Shown: piece by piece, positions 1-8,466 of the stretch | How the letters are laid out: each line of letters starts with the position of its first letter | How positions within the stretch are numbered: the first letter of the stretch is position 1 | Origin: Opitutia bacterium UBA977 | Lineage (GTDB): Bacteria; Verrucomicrobiota; Verrucomicrobiia; Opitutales; Coraliomargaritaceae | NCBI GenBank assembly: GCA_002292345.1 | Contig: DBBT01000104.1 | Location: 15,631-28,256 of the forward strand | Reading direction: 5' to 3' | Length of the DNA stretch: 12,626 nt | Position numbers and translations under genes: made by a program | Notes under the pieces: model-generated | What the model was told of the DNA's origin: nothing | Database searches by the model: none | What the model saw: only the letters and a program-made list of their open reading frames with translations

Positions 1-49
1 GACCCTCGGTTTAGAAAACCGATGCTCTATCCAGCTGAGCTACGCCCAC
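1..49 (-). tRNA. tRNA-Arg (UCU), 5' part, cut by window edge
   Basis: Read on the minus strand, the sequence starts with a 7-base acceptor strand GTGGGCG, then T8-A9. A D arm follows with stem GCTC/GAGC and loop AGCTGGATA. The anticodon stem is TCGGT/ACCGA, closing the 7-base loop TTTCTAA. The anticodon is TCT (plus positions 13-15), which reads AGA arginine codons. The window ends just after the anticodon stem, in the variable region, so the T arm and 3' acceptor strand lie outside. The 5' end at 49 is inferred from the standard acceptor length. The gene lies 108 bases downstream of the helicase gene on the same strand. I found no convincing promoter in that gap. Confidence 0.9.
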
Positions 50-157
50 ATATCGTTCCGCATTTGCGAGAAGCGACGAACAAAGCAGTTTTGCCTGAAC
101 AAGCAATACGATTATTTGTGATTGAGGCTGTGGAATGATTCGCTTCGCCCCAAAGCG

Positions 158-2491
158 CTAGCTTTCTTGTGACCACTTAACCAACTCGTGATCGTTGGTG
201 ATCGTGGTGGTCTGTTGATATTCGGGGGCAAGTTGCTCCTTGTAAGTAGCTTGGTTGTAGCGTTTGCAATGGAGCAACACTTTGGCGCGATGGCCTGGTG
301 CGCGAACGAGGCGTCCGAGGGCTTGATGAATGCGGCGCATAGCGGGGATGATATAAACATCTGTGAAGGCTAGGTCTCTATCGGTGCTGGGATGAGTGTT
401 CATCCTGGCGTCTTGAATAGCGTTAACTTCTGGTAGCGCAGGACCGACCACTATCGCGATATCGATGCGTCCGCCAAGCTTGTCGACACCTTCGGCATAG
501 CTCGACCCTAAGATCAGAAAGAGGGCGTCGGCCATCAGTAGGCCTTCATCGATAAAGGTTTCTTGCTCGGCCAGATCGATGCCTCGTGGTTGCACTTGAA
601 CGCGTAACCCAGGATTGAGTGCGTCAAGATAGGATTTAATATTTTCGGCGTAAAGATAGGAGGCAAAAAAAACAGCGACTGGCACACTAGGGCTTTGTGC
701 GATCAGCGCGGCGATCGTGCGTGCGGTAGTCTCGTAATATTTGTCGCGTTGCTTATAACGAGTATCGACACGAGTATCGATGGCAACGTGATAGGCGCCT
801 TCGCGCCATGGAGCATGGCCAAGCGCGAGCGCAGTATTCTCAGCGGTTAAACCACAGTGCTCACGAAAACTCTGTATTGGTGTAAGCGTGGCAGACATTA
901 AGATGCTGCCACCGAAAGGTGTGACGCATTCTGCGATCCATTTGCTGGCATTTAGGCTTGTGGCACGGAGCGTGCCTTTCGACGGTGACCAGTGCAGCCA
1001 TTGATGCGCAGGCTCGGCAAGGCGATGCGCTAAATCGGGAATACGCCAAGCGATGTCGATGGCAAAGGGGGCGGTGGTTGAGTAATCGAAATGGGACTCT
1101 TTGAGCTGCCGCGTAAAATCTTCGCACAAGTCCAGCGTTTCGCACAGCGCAGCAGAGTGGAGAGGCTCCTTGGTGGTCAATAATTCAAGGCACCCAATGA
1201 GCTCTTCACCAATGCTGAGTAAATGGTGTGATGCCCCTGCGCTGCGTAATTCTTCGAGCGCTGAGAATAGGTCAGTTGCGCTGAGTTCGACACTCAATGC
1301 ATCGGCTACACGTTCGGGGAGATTATGCGCTTCGTCGACGATAAGTAATGTCTTGGCGGGATCGAACCCATGCTGCTCAAAAAATACGGCGCGGCTAGCG
1401 GGCGAAAATACATAGTTAGTATCAGCGATCCAGACCTCCGAGAATGGCAGGCAGCCTTTAGTTAAAGCATAGGGACAAACACCAGTGGACTGGCCGAGCT
1501 CTTTGCTGCGGTTGAGGGTCAGAGTGCCGTGCTCGAACAGATCTGGTGGGTAGATGGCAGCGGCTTGCCAGCTTTGTCCAATTCGTGCATTGCATCGCTC
1601 ATCGCCAGTACATGTGTGGGCTGCGCTTTCGATGCAATGCTCCGTGCGGTTGCGCATCTGAATGTAGCGTAAATTGTCGCCGATCATACTACGAAGTTGG
1701 CGAATGGTTTCGAGCTGACCTGTCGATTTACTAGTCAGGTAGATCGCACGATCATAGATACCGCTCTGCATTTGACGTAGCATATGTTCCAGCACAATCC
1801 CGGTTTTGCCAAAACCAGTGGGCGCTTCGAGGAGCACTGTTTTGCTCTGTAGGGTGGCATGGTCGAGTGTGGCGAATAGCTCAGCCTGACCTTCGCGCAA
1901 AGTTTCAAATGCAGGTTGCAGTACCACTCCTTGTAGTCGCAGTTGGCTAGTGCGCCGATCTTCGAGGAAAGGAAGAAGCGACTCGAGTTGGTCTGTAAAG
2001 GCGCACTGATCAGCTTCGGTAAGCGGCACAATTTGAACGCCACCTGTCTCGACCTCGATAAAGTAGAGCTCCGCACGGAGCGTGGATTCAGCGTACTCAG
2101 GAAGTACCCGAGCGAGGCCTAGATAGATCGCGGCTTGAGCGAAATAATCGGGATAGCGGCTGGCAAGTTCTTCGGTGCTGGCGGGCAGGCTGTCTCGCAC
2201 GGTTTTAACTTCACGAATACATAGCTGATTCTGCTCAGGAATGAGTTGATCGATACGCCCTTGAATTTCGAAGTACCAGTCGCGGTGGAACCACTTTGCG
2301 CTGAGTGGCACTTCGAAACGTGCGTCAGCGTAGATTTCGCTCGTTTGGTGAGCAGCGGTAGTGTGCCAATGTTGGCCAACTATGGCACGCCATGAAGCAG
2401 TTCCATATCCTGCGCTCGACGGCACCTGGCGAAAGGTGGCGAGTTCGCGTACACTTAGGCGAACAGTTCGGGCGATTGGATCAATATGCAT
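158..2491 (-). CDS. RecB/Cas4-type nuclease domain fused to XPD/DinG-family Fe-S DNA helicase
   Basis: This 777-residue protein has two parts. Residues about 55-150 carry the PD-(D/E)XK nuclease core of the RecB/Cas4 type: GRID with Asp81, the EVK triad with Glu94 and Lys96, and a QxxxY motif at Gln119-Tyr123. Residues about 195-777 form a superfamily 2 helicase. It has Walker A EAPTGFGKT (222-230), a DEAH box (386-389), motif III SATLTP (533-538), motif V SSYAEGVD (663-670) and motif VI QALGRLVR (723-730). Cysteines 286, 294, 300 and 339 (the last in a CPY context like the final XPD ligand) lie between Walker A and the DEAH box and fit a 4Fe-4S cluster; Cys347 is extra. The family unwinds DNA 5' to 3' using ATP, so a role in repair or in processing branched DNA is likely, but the substrate is unknown. 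The ATG at 2491 has only a weak GACGAG upstream. It may share a minus-strand unit with the exported protein 141 bases upstream, but a hairpin lies between them. Confidence 0.88.
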   Translation of the reverse strand: MHIDPIARTVRLSVRELATFRQVPSSAGYGTASWRAIVGQHWHTTAAHQTSEIYADARFEVPLSAKWFHRDWYFEIQGRIDQLIPEQNQLCIREVKTVRDSLPASTEELASRYPDYFAQAAIYLGLARVLPEYAESTLRAELYFIEVETGGVQIVPLTEADQCAFTDQLESLLPFLEDRRTSQLRLQGVVLQPAFETLREGQAELFATLDHATLQSKTVLLEAPTGFGKTGIVLEHMLRQMQSGIYDRAIYLTSKSTGQLETIRQLRSMIGDNLRYIQMRNRTEHCIESAAHTCTGDERCNARIGQSWQAAAIYPPDLFEHGTLTLNRSKELGQSTGVCPYALTKGCLPFSEVWIADTNYVFSPASRAVFFEQHGFDPAKTLLIVDEAHNLPERVADALSVELSATDLFSALEELRSAGASHHLLSIGEELIGCLELLTTKEPLHSAALCETLDLCEDFTRQLKESHFDYSTTAPFAIDIAWRIPDLAHRLAEPAHQWLHWSPSKGTLRATSLNASKWIAECVTPFGGSILMSATLTPIQSFREHCGLTAENTALALGHAPWREGAYHVAIDTRVDTRYKQRDKYYETTARTIAALIAQSPSVPVAVFFASYLYAENIKSYLDALNPGLRVQVQPRGIDLAEQETFIDEGLLMADALFLILGSSYAEGVDKLGGRIDIAIVVGPALPEVNAIQDARMNTHPSTDRDLAFTDVYIIPAMRRIHQALGRLVRAPGHRAKVLLHCKRYNQATYKEQLAPEYQQTTTITNDHELVKWSQES

Positions 2492-2536
2492 CGCTCGTCA
2501 TGGCTGACAAAAGACGCGTAGAGGTCAAGCCTTGGC

Positions 2537-2565
2537 AAAAATTAGGTAACTCCGCGCGCCGGAGT
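2537..2565 (-). terminator. putative Rho-independent terminator after the exported protein gene
   Basis: A 6-bp GC-rich stem, ACTCCG (2549-2554) with CGGAGT (2560-2565), closes a 5-base loop. On the minus strand it is followed by TACCTAA and then five T residues (plus 2537-2541). The T run starts 7 bases after the stem, which is further than ideal. It sits between the exported-protein gene and the helicase gene, so it would separate their transcripts at least in part. Confidence 0.45.
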
Positions 2566-2632
2566 GCTAGTCGTTCAATTGCTTAAGTAGCCAAGAGTTT
2601 GGTACGTGCCGAGAAAGCGCTGAATTTTAGAG

Positions 2633-3463
2633 TTACTGCTGAATTTGCCGTAGCATAGGAATCGTATTGGCCGGCATGTCGAAAATCTTCGAGTCGATCG
2701 GTTGATTGGCGCTGATGGTTTCGAAGGTGATTGTGCCAAATGGAGAGTTTTCGGCGAGTAGTTCAATTTGTTTGGGCAGGAGCACGCCATTAACTGTCGC
2801 GAAACGTGTAGCGCGGTAGTCCATATATTCCTCGATCCCGGCGATAGTGCCAATACCGCCCCAACGGGTGAGGAGATGCTTTTCTTTATCAAAATAAAAC
2901 CAGCTACGTATATTATATTTTCCATAGCCAGTAATAATGTAGGCAGGGCGGCCCGCAACTTTGGACATGCCTTGATATTTAAATACATAGTCGGCTACGA
3001 GCGGTACGATGAAGGGCTGGAGTAGCCAATGCTGTCGCGCAAAGTGCGTCGCGTCACCACCACTGAATGGCTCAGGGTGTTCCTCCTTTGGCAGGAGTTT
3101 CTGTTGCCAAGTTTGCACACCATCGAATGAATATAGCGTCTTGTAGATGCGACCGAGGTGCTTCCATGTGTAGGTGATTTGGCGGCGACCATCCTGTGCT
3201 TCGATTAAGCGAAAGGATTTCAACTTCCCAGCTTCCACAATGCTGCCGGTGGCTATGACGTTTTGAAGGTTGATGTAAGCTTGCTTGCCACCAGAAACCG
3301 CAAGGTAATTCTTAATTAACTGCTTACTGGTTGCATCGCTAAGCTGCGGTCGGACAGTGGCCACCGCTTCGGACGCGACCGACGCATCAGGCTGAGCCAC
3401 AACTGAGTAGTGCGCCAGAAAGCAGAGAGTCAGAGCGAATGAGCATAAATATGAACAATTCAT
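2633..3463 (-). CDS. exported protein of unknown function, possible LolA/LppX-like fold
   Basis: I cannot assign a function to this 276-residue protein. The first 23 residues look like a Sec signal peptide: a hydrophobic core after MNCSY, and a plausible signal peptidase I site after VVA at 21-23. Cys14 is not in a good lipobox (LTLC), so a lipoprotein is unlikely. A polar, Ala/Val/Ser-rich linker follows to about residue 45. The rest alternates short beta-like stretches typical of outer-membrane lipoprotein-sorting (LolA-like) proteins: an early YLAVSGGKQAY segment, later strands such as RSWFYFDKEKHLLTRW, and a closing IDSKIFDMP. That ending is common in proteins of this type. It is therefore probably periplasmic and may bind lipid or cell-envelope material, but this is inference from pattern only. 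The gene is divergent from the UDP-xylose synthase gene, with 54 bases between the start codons. No ribosome binding site is visible before the ATG. Confidence 0.75.
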   Translation of the reverse strand: MNCSYLCSFALTLCFLAHYSVVAQPDASVASEAVATVRPQLSDATSKQLIKNYLAVSGGKQAYINLQNVIATGSIVEAGKLKSFRLIEAQDGRRQITYTWKHLGRIYKTLYSFDGVQTWQQKLLPKEEHPEPFSGGDATHFARQHWLLQPFIVPLVADYVFKYQGMSKVAGRPAYIITGYGKYNIRSWFYFDKEKHLLTRWGGIGTIAGIEEYMDYRATRFATVNGVLLPKQIELLAENSPFGTITFETISANQPIDSKIFDMPANTIPMLRQIQQ

Positions 3464-3494
3464 GGAGTATGGTATTTATTGTTCGTAAATTTCT

Positions 3495-3500
3495 TATAAT
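3495..3500 (+). promoter_or_regulatory. -10 element for the UDP-xylose synthase gene
   Basis: There is a perfect TATAAT 17 bases before the ATG. No good -35 hexamer is found at 16-18 bases upstream (gtattt at 17). A start site 6-8 bases downstream would leave a leader of only 10-12 bases, with no Shine-Dalgarno motif. The 54-base gap must also hold the promoter for the divergent exported protein, for which only a weak candidate (TTGTGA, 16 bases, AACAAT on the minus strand) is visible. Confidence 0.5.
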
Positions 3501-3517
3501 CACAACTTGATTTAATT

Positions 3518-4459
3518 ATGCGTATTTTAATTACTGGAGGTGCCGGGTTTCTTGGTAGTCATTTGTGTGATCGTCTGTTAAATGAAGGACATGAAGTCAT
3601 TTGTATGGATAACTTCTTTACCGGACGTAAACGTAATGTGCAGCATCTGATGTCAAACCCGATGTTTGAGCTGATGCGGCATGATGTGACGGATCCTTTT
3701 AAGGTCGAAGTTGATCAAATCTACAATCTAGCGTGCCCAGCTTCGCCTGTGCATTATCAGCACAACCCGATCAAGACGATCAAGACATCGGTCATGGGCG
3801 CGATCAATTGCCTCGGCTCTGCGAAGCGCGTGAATGCGCGAGTCTTCCAAGCGTCCACTTCTGAGGTGTATGGCGATCCAGATCCGTCGATGCATCCACA
3901 ACCAGAGTCCTATTGGGGTAATGTCAATCCGATCGGCATTCGCTCTTGCTATGACGAAGGCAAGCGTGCCGCCGAGACTTTGTTTATGGATTATCACCGC
4001 CAGAACGGTGTGGATATTCGCATTGTCCGTATCTTTAACACCTATGGCCCGCGAATGTGCCCAGATGATGGCCGCGTCGTCTCAAATTTCATCGTGCAGG
4101 CACTTCAGGGGCACGATATTACGATCTATGGCGAAGGGCTTCAAACTCGTTCATTTTGTTATTGTGACGACTTGATTGAAGGCTTTGTGCGCCTAATGAA
4201 TCAAGACGCAGTGACCGGTCCGATGAATATCGGCAACCCCGGTGAGTTTACAATTCTGGAGCTTGCTCAAAAAGTAATCGCTCAAACAGGCAGCAAGTCT
4301 AAGATAATTCATGAGGCTTTACCATCAGACGACCCAAAGCAGCGCCAGCCAGACATTCGTCAGGCTCAAAAGGTGCTTGGTTGGGAACCGAAGGTATCAC
4401 TGGATGAAGGCTTAAAGCCGACGATCGCTTATTTTGATAAAGTCTTGTCTGAAGGATAG
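3518..4459 (+). CDS. UDP-glucuronate decarboxylase (UDP-xylose synthase)
   Basis: This 313-residue extended short-chain dehydrogenase converts UDP-glucuronate to UDP-xylose and CO2 through a 4-keto intermediate, with bound NAD cycling between redox states. The N-terminal Rossmann motif GGAGFLGS is at 7-14. The catalytic region shows STSEVYGD (113-120) with Ser/Thr and Glu116, then YDEGK with Tyr145 and Lys149. A conserved Arg276 in KQRQPD matches the decarboxylase arginine of human UXS1 and Arn[15 protein letters not shown] and GRVVSNF are signatures of this subfamily rather than of 4-epimerases. The length is that of the soluble bacterial form, with no membrane anchor. UDP-xylose feeds surface polysaccharides or glycans, but no glycosyltransferase is in view. 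The ATG start is fixed by the Rossmann motif directly after it. The name uxs is used for this family; I leave the symbol blank because bacterial naming varies. Confidence 0.93.
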   Translation: MRILITGGAGFLGSHLCDRLLNEGHEVICMDNFFTGRKRNVQHLMSNPMFELMRHDVTDPFKVEVDQIYNLACPASPVHYQHNPIKTIKTSVMGAINCLGSAKRVNARVFQASTSEVYGDPDPSMHPQPESYWGNVNPIGIRSCYDEGKRAAETLFMDYHRQNGVDIRIVRIFNTYGPRMCPDDGRVVSNFIVQALQGHDITIYGEGLQTRSFCYCDDLIEGFVRLMNQDAVTGPMNIGNPGEFTILELAQKVIAQTGSKSKIIHEALPSDDPKQRQPDIRQAQKVLGWEPKVSLDEGLKPTIAYFDKVLSEG

Positions 4460-4594
4460 GTTAAGTCTGAGAGCTTTGGTTCGTAGAGAGTATCGCGCTG
4501 TCTTAACTGCTAGCATTTCACGCGAGTGCATTAGACGGTCAGCAAGTACGGCTCATTGCTTAATCTATCAGCTTGTGCCGGGTTCGCCCTAGTC

Positions 4595-5530
4595 TTAGTC
4601 GAGTATGCGCTTTATGTTGTGCTGCATGATCGCAGTAAACTCTTCAGGGCTTAAGCCTGCTTGGTTCTGTATCGTTTCGATGAACGAGCAGTAGTCGGGC
4701 GTTTTTTGTGTGCGCGGATATACGCGCAGCGGAAAGTCTGAGCCAAATAGGATCTTTTCTGCACCGACGATTTCAATTAGCTGTCGAAAGATCGACGGGT
4801 CGTAAAGCAAGGGCGTGGCAGAAGTGTCGTAGTAAACATTTTTCAATGCTTGCCGCAGGCGTGGATTGAGTTCGAAGAAGGCTAGGCCTCCGCCCCAATG
4901 AGCGAGTATCAGTTTTAACTGTGGGTGGGCTTTAGCCATGCGCAAAAAATCGTTGAGCGGAGTGGGCACACAGCCAGGGTGCTGGTGACCAACGGCTTCA
5001 GTGGCGTGTAGATTGATCGGCCAGTTGTGCCGGATACACCAATCCGCGAGTGCCTGCCAGCCGAGGCTGTTAGAGTCGAAATTCTGAACCCCTGGGTGCA
5101 ACTCGCCTACGCCCCGTAGCCCGAGGCTGAGCGCATGTTCGCATTGAGCGATGACTGATGCTGCAGTGCCGCCAGGATGGATCGAAGCAAAGCCGATAAA
5201 GCGCTCGGGTGCTGCATGCACCCATCGTGCAATCACTTCATTTTGCCAGCGACAGGTAGCTTCGTTTTGCCAATACCATCCGAGTAAGATGGTTTGTTGG
5301 ACACCCGCGGCTTCCATCGCGGCTAATGTTTCCTCCCGCGTCGCCCAGCCTTGAATGGATGGTCGATCTAGCGGAGCGACGAGCTCGGCCCAGTGTGGCT
5401 CATTGTGAGACTCCGCCCAGACACGCGGAGCGGTCGCAAGGTCGTCTGGGTAGCAATGGCTATGACTGTCGATGATTTTCACGGGGGGAGTGTTAGTAGT
5501 GAAGTCTATGTCATTTGACTGAAGAATCAA
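4595..5530 (-). CDS. amidohydrolase (amidohydrolase-2 family, TIM-barrel metal hydrolase)
   Basis: This 311-residue protein has the marks of the amidohydrolase-related (PF04909-type) TIM barrel: DSHSH with His23 and His25 near the N-terminus, NLHATE with His175, LAHWGGG with His211, and FGSDFPLR with Asp265. These would hold a divalent metal, typically zinc, and the catalytic aspartate. Family members hydrolyse or decarboxylate small cyclic or carboxylated substrates; the substrate here cannot be read from sequence. No signal peptide is present, so it is cytoplasmic. The longest frame opens with TTG at 5530. An in-frame GTG at codon 17 (VKIIDSHSH) would put the metal motif close to the N-terminus, as is usual in the family. 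Neither has a good ribosome binding site, so the start is uncertain. It lies 91 bases downstream of hisF on the same strand, with an imperfect palindrome between them, so co-transcription is possible but not clear. Confidence 0.85.
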   Translation of the reverse strand: MILQSNDIDFTTNTPPVKIIDSHSHCYPDDLATAPRVWAESHNEPHWAELVAPLDRPSIQGWATREETLAAMEAAGVQQTILLGWYWQNEATCRWQNEVIARWVHAAPERFIGFASIHPGGTAASVIAQCEHALSLGLRGVGELHPGVQNFDSNSLGWQALADWCIRHNWPINLHATEAVGHQHPGCVPTPLNDFLRMAKAHPQLKLILAHWGGGLAFFELNPRLRQALKNVYYDTSATPLLYDPSIFRQLIEIVGAEKILFGSDFPLRVYPRTQKTPDYCSFIETIQNQAGLSPEEFTAIMQHNIKRILD

Positions 5531-5557
5531 TCTGCAGATGATTCCGCCTGGCTTAAA

Positions 5558-5585
5558 GACAGTTTTGGTAGGTTACCTAACTGTC
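5558..5585. repeat. imperfect palindrome between hisF and the amidohydrolase gene
   Basis: GACAGTT (5558-5564) and AACTGTC (5579-5585) are exact inverted copies 14 bases apart. Inside them AGGT and ACCT form a second inverted pair around one T. On the minus strand the hairpin is followed by only three T residues, so it is a poor Rho-independent terminator. It could be a weak terminator or attenuator after hisF, or a binding site for a dimeric regulator ahead of the amidohydrolase gene. The sequence does not decide between these. Confidence 0.4.
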
Positions 5586-5621
5586 AAAAGTTTATAGCGA
5601 GCTGGTTTATCCCGCGATGAA

Positions 5622-6383
5622 TTATAGACGCACGGGTAGCCCGCGGTTCTGCAGGTGCTGTTTAGCTTGGCGGATCGTGAAAGTGCCAAAGTGAAAGATC
5701 GAGGCTGCGAGTACCGCACTGGTTTTGCCTTTGTCGATAGCATCAGCAAGGTGATCGAGGGTGCCTGCGCCGCCAGAGGCGATGACGGGCACTTCGACGG
5801 CTTCGCTGACGGCGCGATTGAGCGCGTTGTCAAATCCCTCCTTGGTACCGTCAGAGTCCATACTGGTCAGGAGGATTTCGCCTGCGCCAAGTGCGACGAC
5901 TTTTTTTGCCCATTCGACTGCGTCGAGTCCTGTTTTATTACGCCCGCCATGAGTGTAAACTTCCCAGCGATCTTCGTCTTTAATACGTTTGGCATCGATT
6001 GCGACGACGATGCACTGGTTGCCGAATTTGGAGGATGCTTCGTGAATGAGATCCGGATTGATGATGGCTGCAGTGTTGAGGCTGACTTTGTCCGCCCCAG
6101 CATTGAGCATATCGCGAATATTTTCGACGTTGCGCAGTCCGCCACCGACGGTGAGGGGCATAAAGCACTGATCCGCAGTGCGCTTGACGACGTCGATCAT
6201 TGTGTTGCGCTCGTCGCTGGAGGCAGTGATGTCGAGGAACACGAGTTCATCGGCACCTTGCTGCTCGTAGGCCTTGGCCTGCTCGACGGGATCACCAGCG
6301 TCGATCAAATTGACGAAGTTGACGCCTTTGACGACGCGACCTTCATGAACATCTAAGCAGGGAATGATTCGGACTGAGAGCAT
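5622..6383 (-). CDS. hisF: imidazole glycerol phosphate synthase, cyclase subunit HisF
   Basis: HisF is the (beta/alpha)8-barrel cyclase half of imidazole glycerol phosphate synthase. With ammonia from its glutaminase partner HisH, it turns PRFAR into imidazole glycerol phosphate and AICAR, linking histidine and purine synthesis. The 253-residue length is normal. The N-terminus [16 protein letters not shown] carries catalytic Asp11 and Lys19; VVAIDAKR carries catalytic Asp130. The phosphate-binding motifs are also present: TVGGGLRN (78-85), then VIASGGAG, then AASIFHFG near the C-terminus. The ATG at 6383 gives the standard N-terminus. No hisH, hisA or other his gene is adjacent, so the pathway genes are scattered in this genome. 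A terminator for the upstream 591-residue gene precedes it, so it probably has its own promoter. Confidence 0.97.
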   Translation of the reverse strand: MLSVRIIPCLDVHEGRVVKGVNFVNLIDAGDPVEQAKAYEQQGADELVFLDITASSDERNTMIDVVKRTADQCFMPLTVGGGLRNVENIRDMLNAGADKVSLNTAAIINPDLIHEASSKFGNQCIVVAIDAKRIKDEDRWEVYTHGGRNKTGLDAVEWAKKVVALGAGEILLTSMDSDGTKEGFDNALNRAVSEAVEVPVIASGGAGTLDHLADAIDKGKTSAVLAASIFHFGTFTIRQAKQHLQNRGLPVRL

Positions 6384-6388
6384 GGCAG

Positions 6389-6418
6389 AAGATAAAAAGC
6401 GGAATGGACGCCTGTAAA
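6389..6418 (-). promoter_or_regulatory. candidate hisF promoter, implying an almost leaderless mRNA
   Basis: On the minus strand TTTACA (plus 6413-6418, 5 of 6 to the -35 consensus) is followed 18 bases later by TATCTT (plus 6389-6394, 4 of 6 to the -10). A start 6-8 bases after the -10 would fall on or next to the A of the hisF ATG. The -35 overlaps the U tract of the preceding terminator. No Shine-Dalgarno motif is present between this promoter and the ATG. Confidence 0.4.
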
Positions 6419-6453
6419 CAAAGAATGCCGCATACGAAGAGCAGCGGCATTCT
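6416..6453 (-). terminator. Rho-independent terminator of the 591-residue protein gene
   Basis: A perfect 10-bp inverted repeat, AGAATGCCGC (6422-6431) with GCGGCATTCT (6444-6453), has a 12-base loop. On the minus strand the stem is followed directly by a T-rich run, TTGTTT, extending the last CT of the stem. It starts 23 bases after the stop codon of the 591-residue protein gene and so separates that gene from hisF. Confidence 0.78.
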
Positions 6454-6475
6454 GAAATTTGTTGGTAACGACGTC

Positions 6476-8253
<1,778 letters not shown>

Positions 8254-8288
8254 ATTGAAAGGCGTCATCTTAACGCGAGGAGCAGGTT

Positions 8289-8317
8289 TTGATGCTTAGA
8301 GCAGGTGGGCTTGTCAA
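8289..8317 (-). promoter_or_regulatory. candidate promoter of the 591-residue protein gene
   Basis: On the minus strand there is a perfect -35 TTGACA (plus 8312-8317), then a 17-base spacer, then CATCAA (plus 8289-8294), which matches only 3 of 6 of the -10 consensus. The implied leader is about 30 bases and holds no Shine-Dalgarno motif. The -35 is convincing and the -10 is not. Confidence 0.35.
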
Positions 8318-8386
8318 TAGCTTTCGAGAAAGTCTGAAATTCCGTTTTGGTAAAGCGAAAGTCATTGACCTTAGATTGCAGTTTCT

Positions 8387-8415
8387 TTGGCTGGTAGGCT
8401 ACTGTGAGCTACACT
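8387..8415 (+). promoter_or_regulatory. candidate promoter of acs
   Basis: TTGGCT (8387-8392) and TACACT (8410-8415) are 17 bases apart and each matches 4 of 6 consensus bases. The implied leader is about 45 bases and ends in an AT-rich stretch without a Shine-Dalgarno motif. The 215-base gap between acs and the divergent 591-residue protein gene shows no clear operator such as a good CRP-type palindrome. Confidence 0.3.
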
Positions 8416-8466
8416 ATGTTACTACCTTAGTGTCACTACATGTCTCACCTCTAATACTACATTATT

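Noticed and set aside
1..157. tRNA gene as an integration site for a mobile element carrying the nuclease-helicase
   Set aside because: Elements normally insert at the 3' end of a tRNA gene, which lies outside the left edge. The helicase is on the 5' side, and no integrase or repeat of tRNA sequence is present.
141..157. Hairpin CGCTT/AAGCG directly after the helicase stop codon as a terminator
   Set aside because: The stem has only 5 pairs and no T run follows on the minus strand.
2392..2586. 64-codon plus-strand open frame
   Set aside because: It overlaps the 5' end of the helicase gene in antisense and has no recognisable protein features.
4460..4594. Two-way terminator between the convergent UDP-xylose synthase and amidohydrolase genes
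   Set aside because: I see only a 5-bp AGCAA/TTGCT pair and distant GTTAAG/CTTAAC copies, with no T tract. Nothing in these 135 bases is strong enough to call.
5655..6356. 233-codon plus-strand open frame lying opposite hisF
   Set aside because: hisF is certain on the other strand with all its catalytic residues. The antisense frame is a by-product of its codon use and shows no family features.
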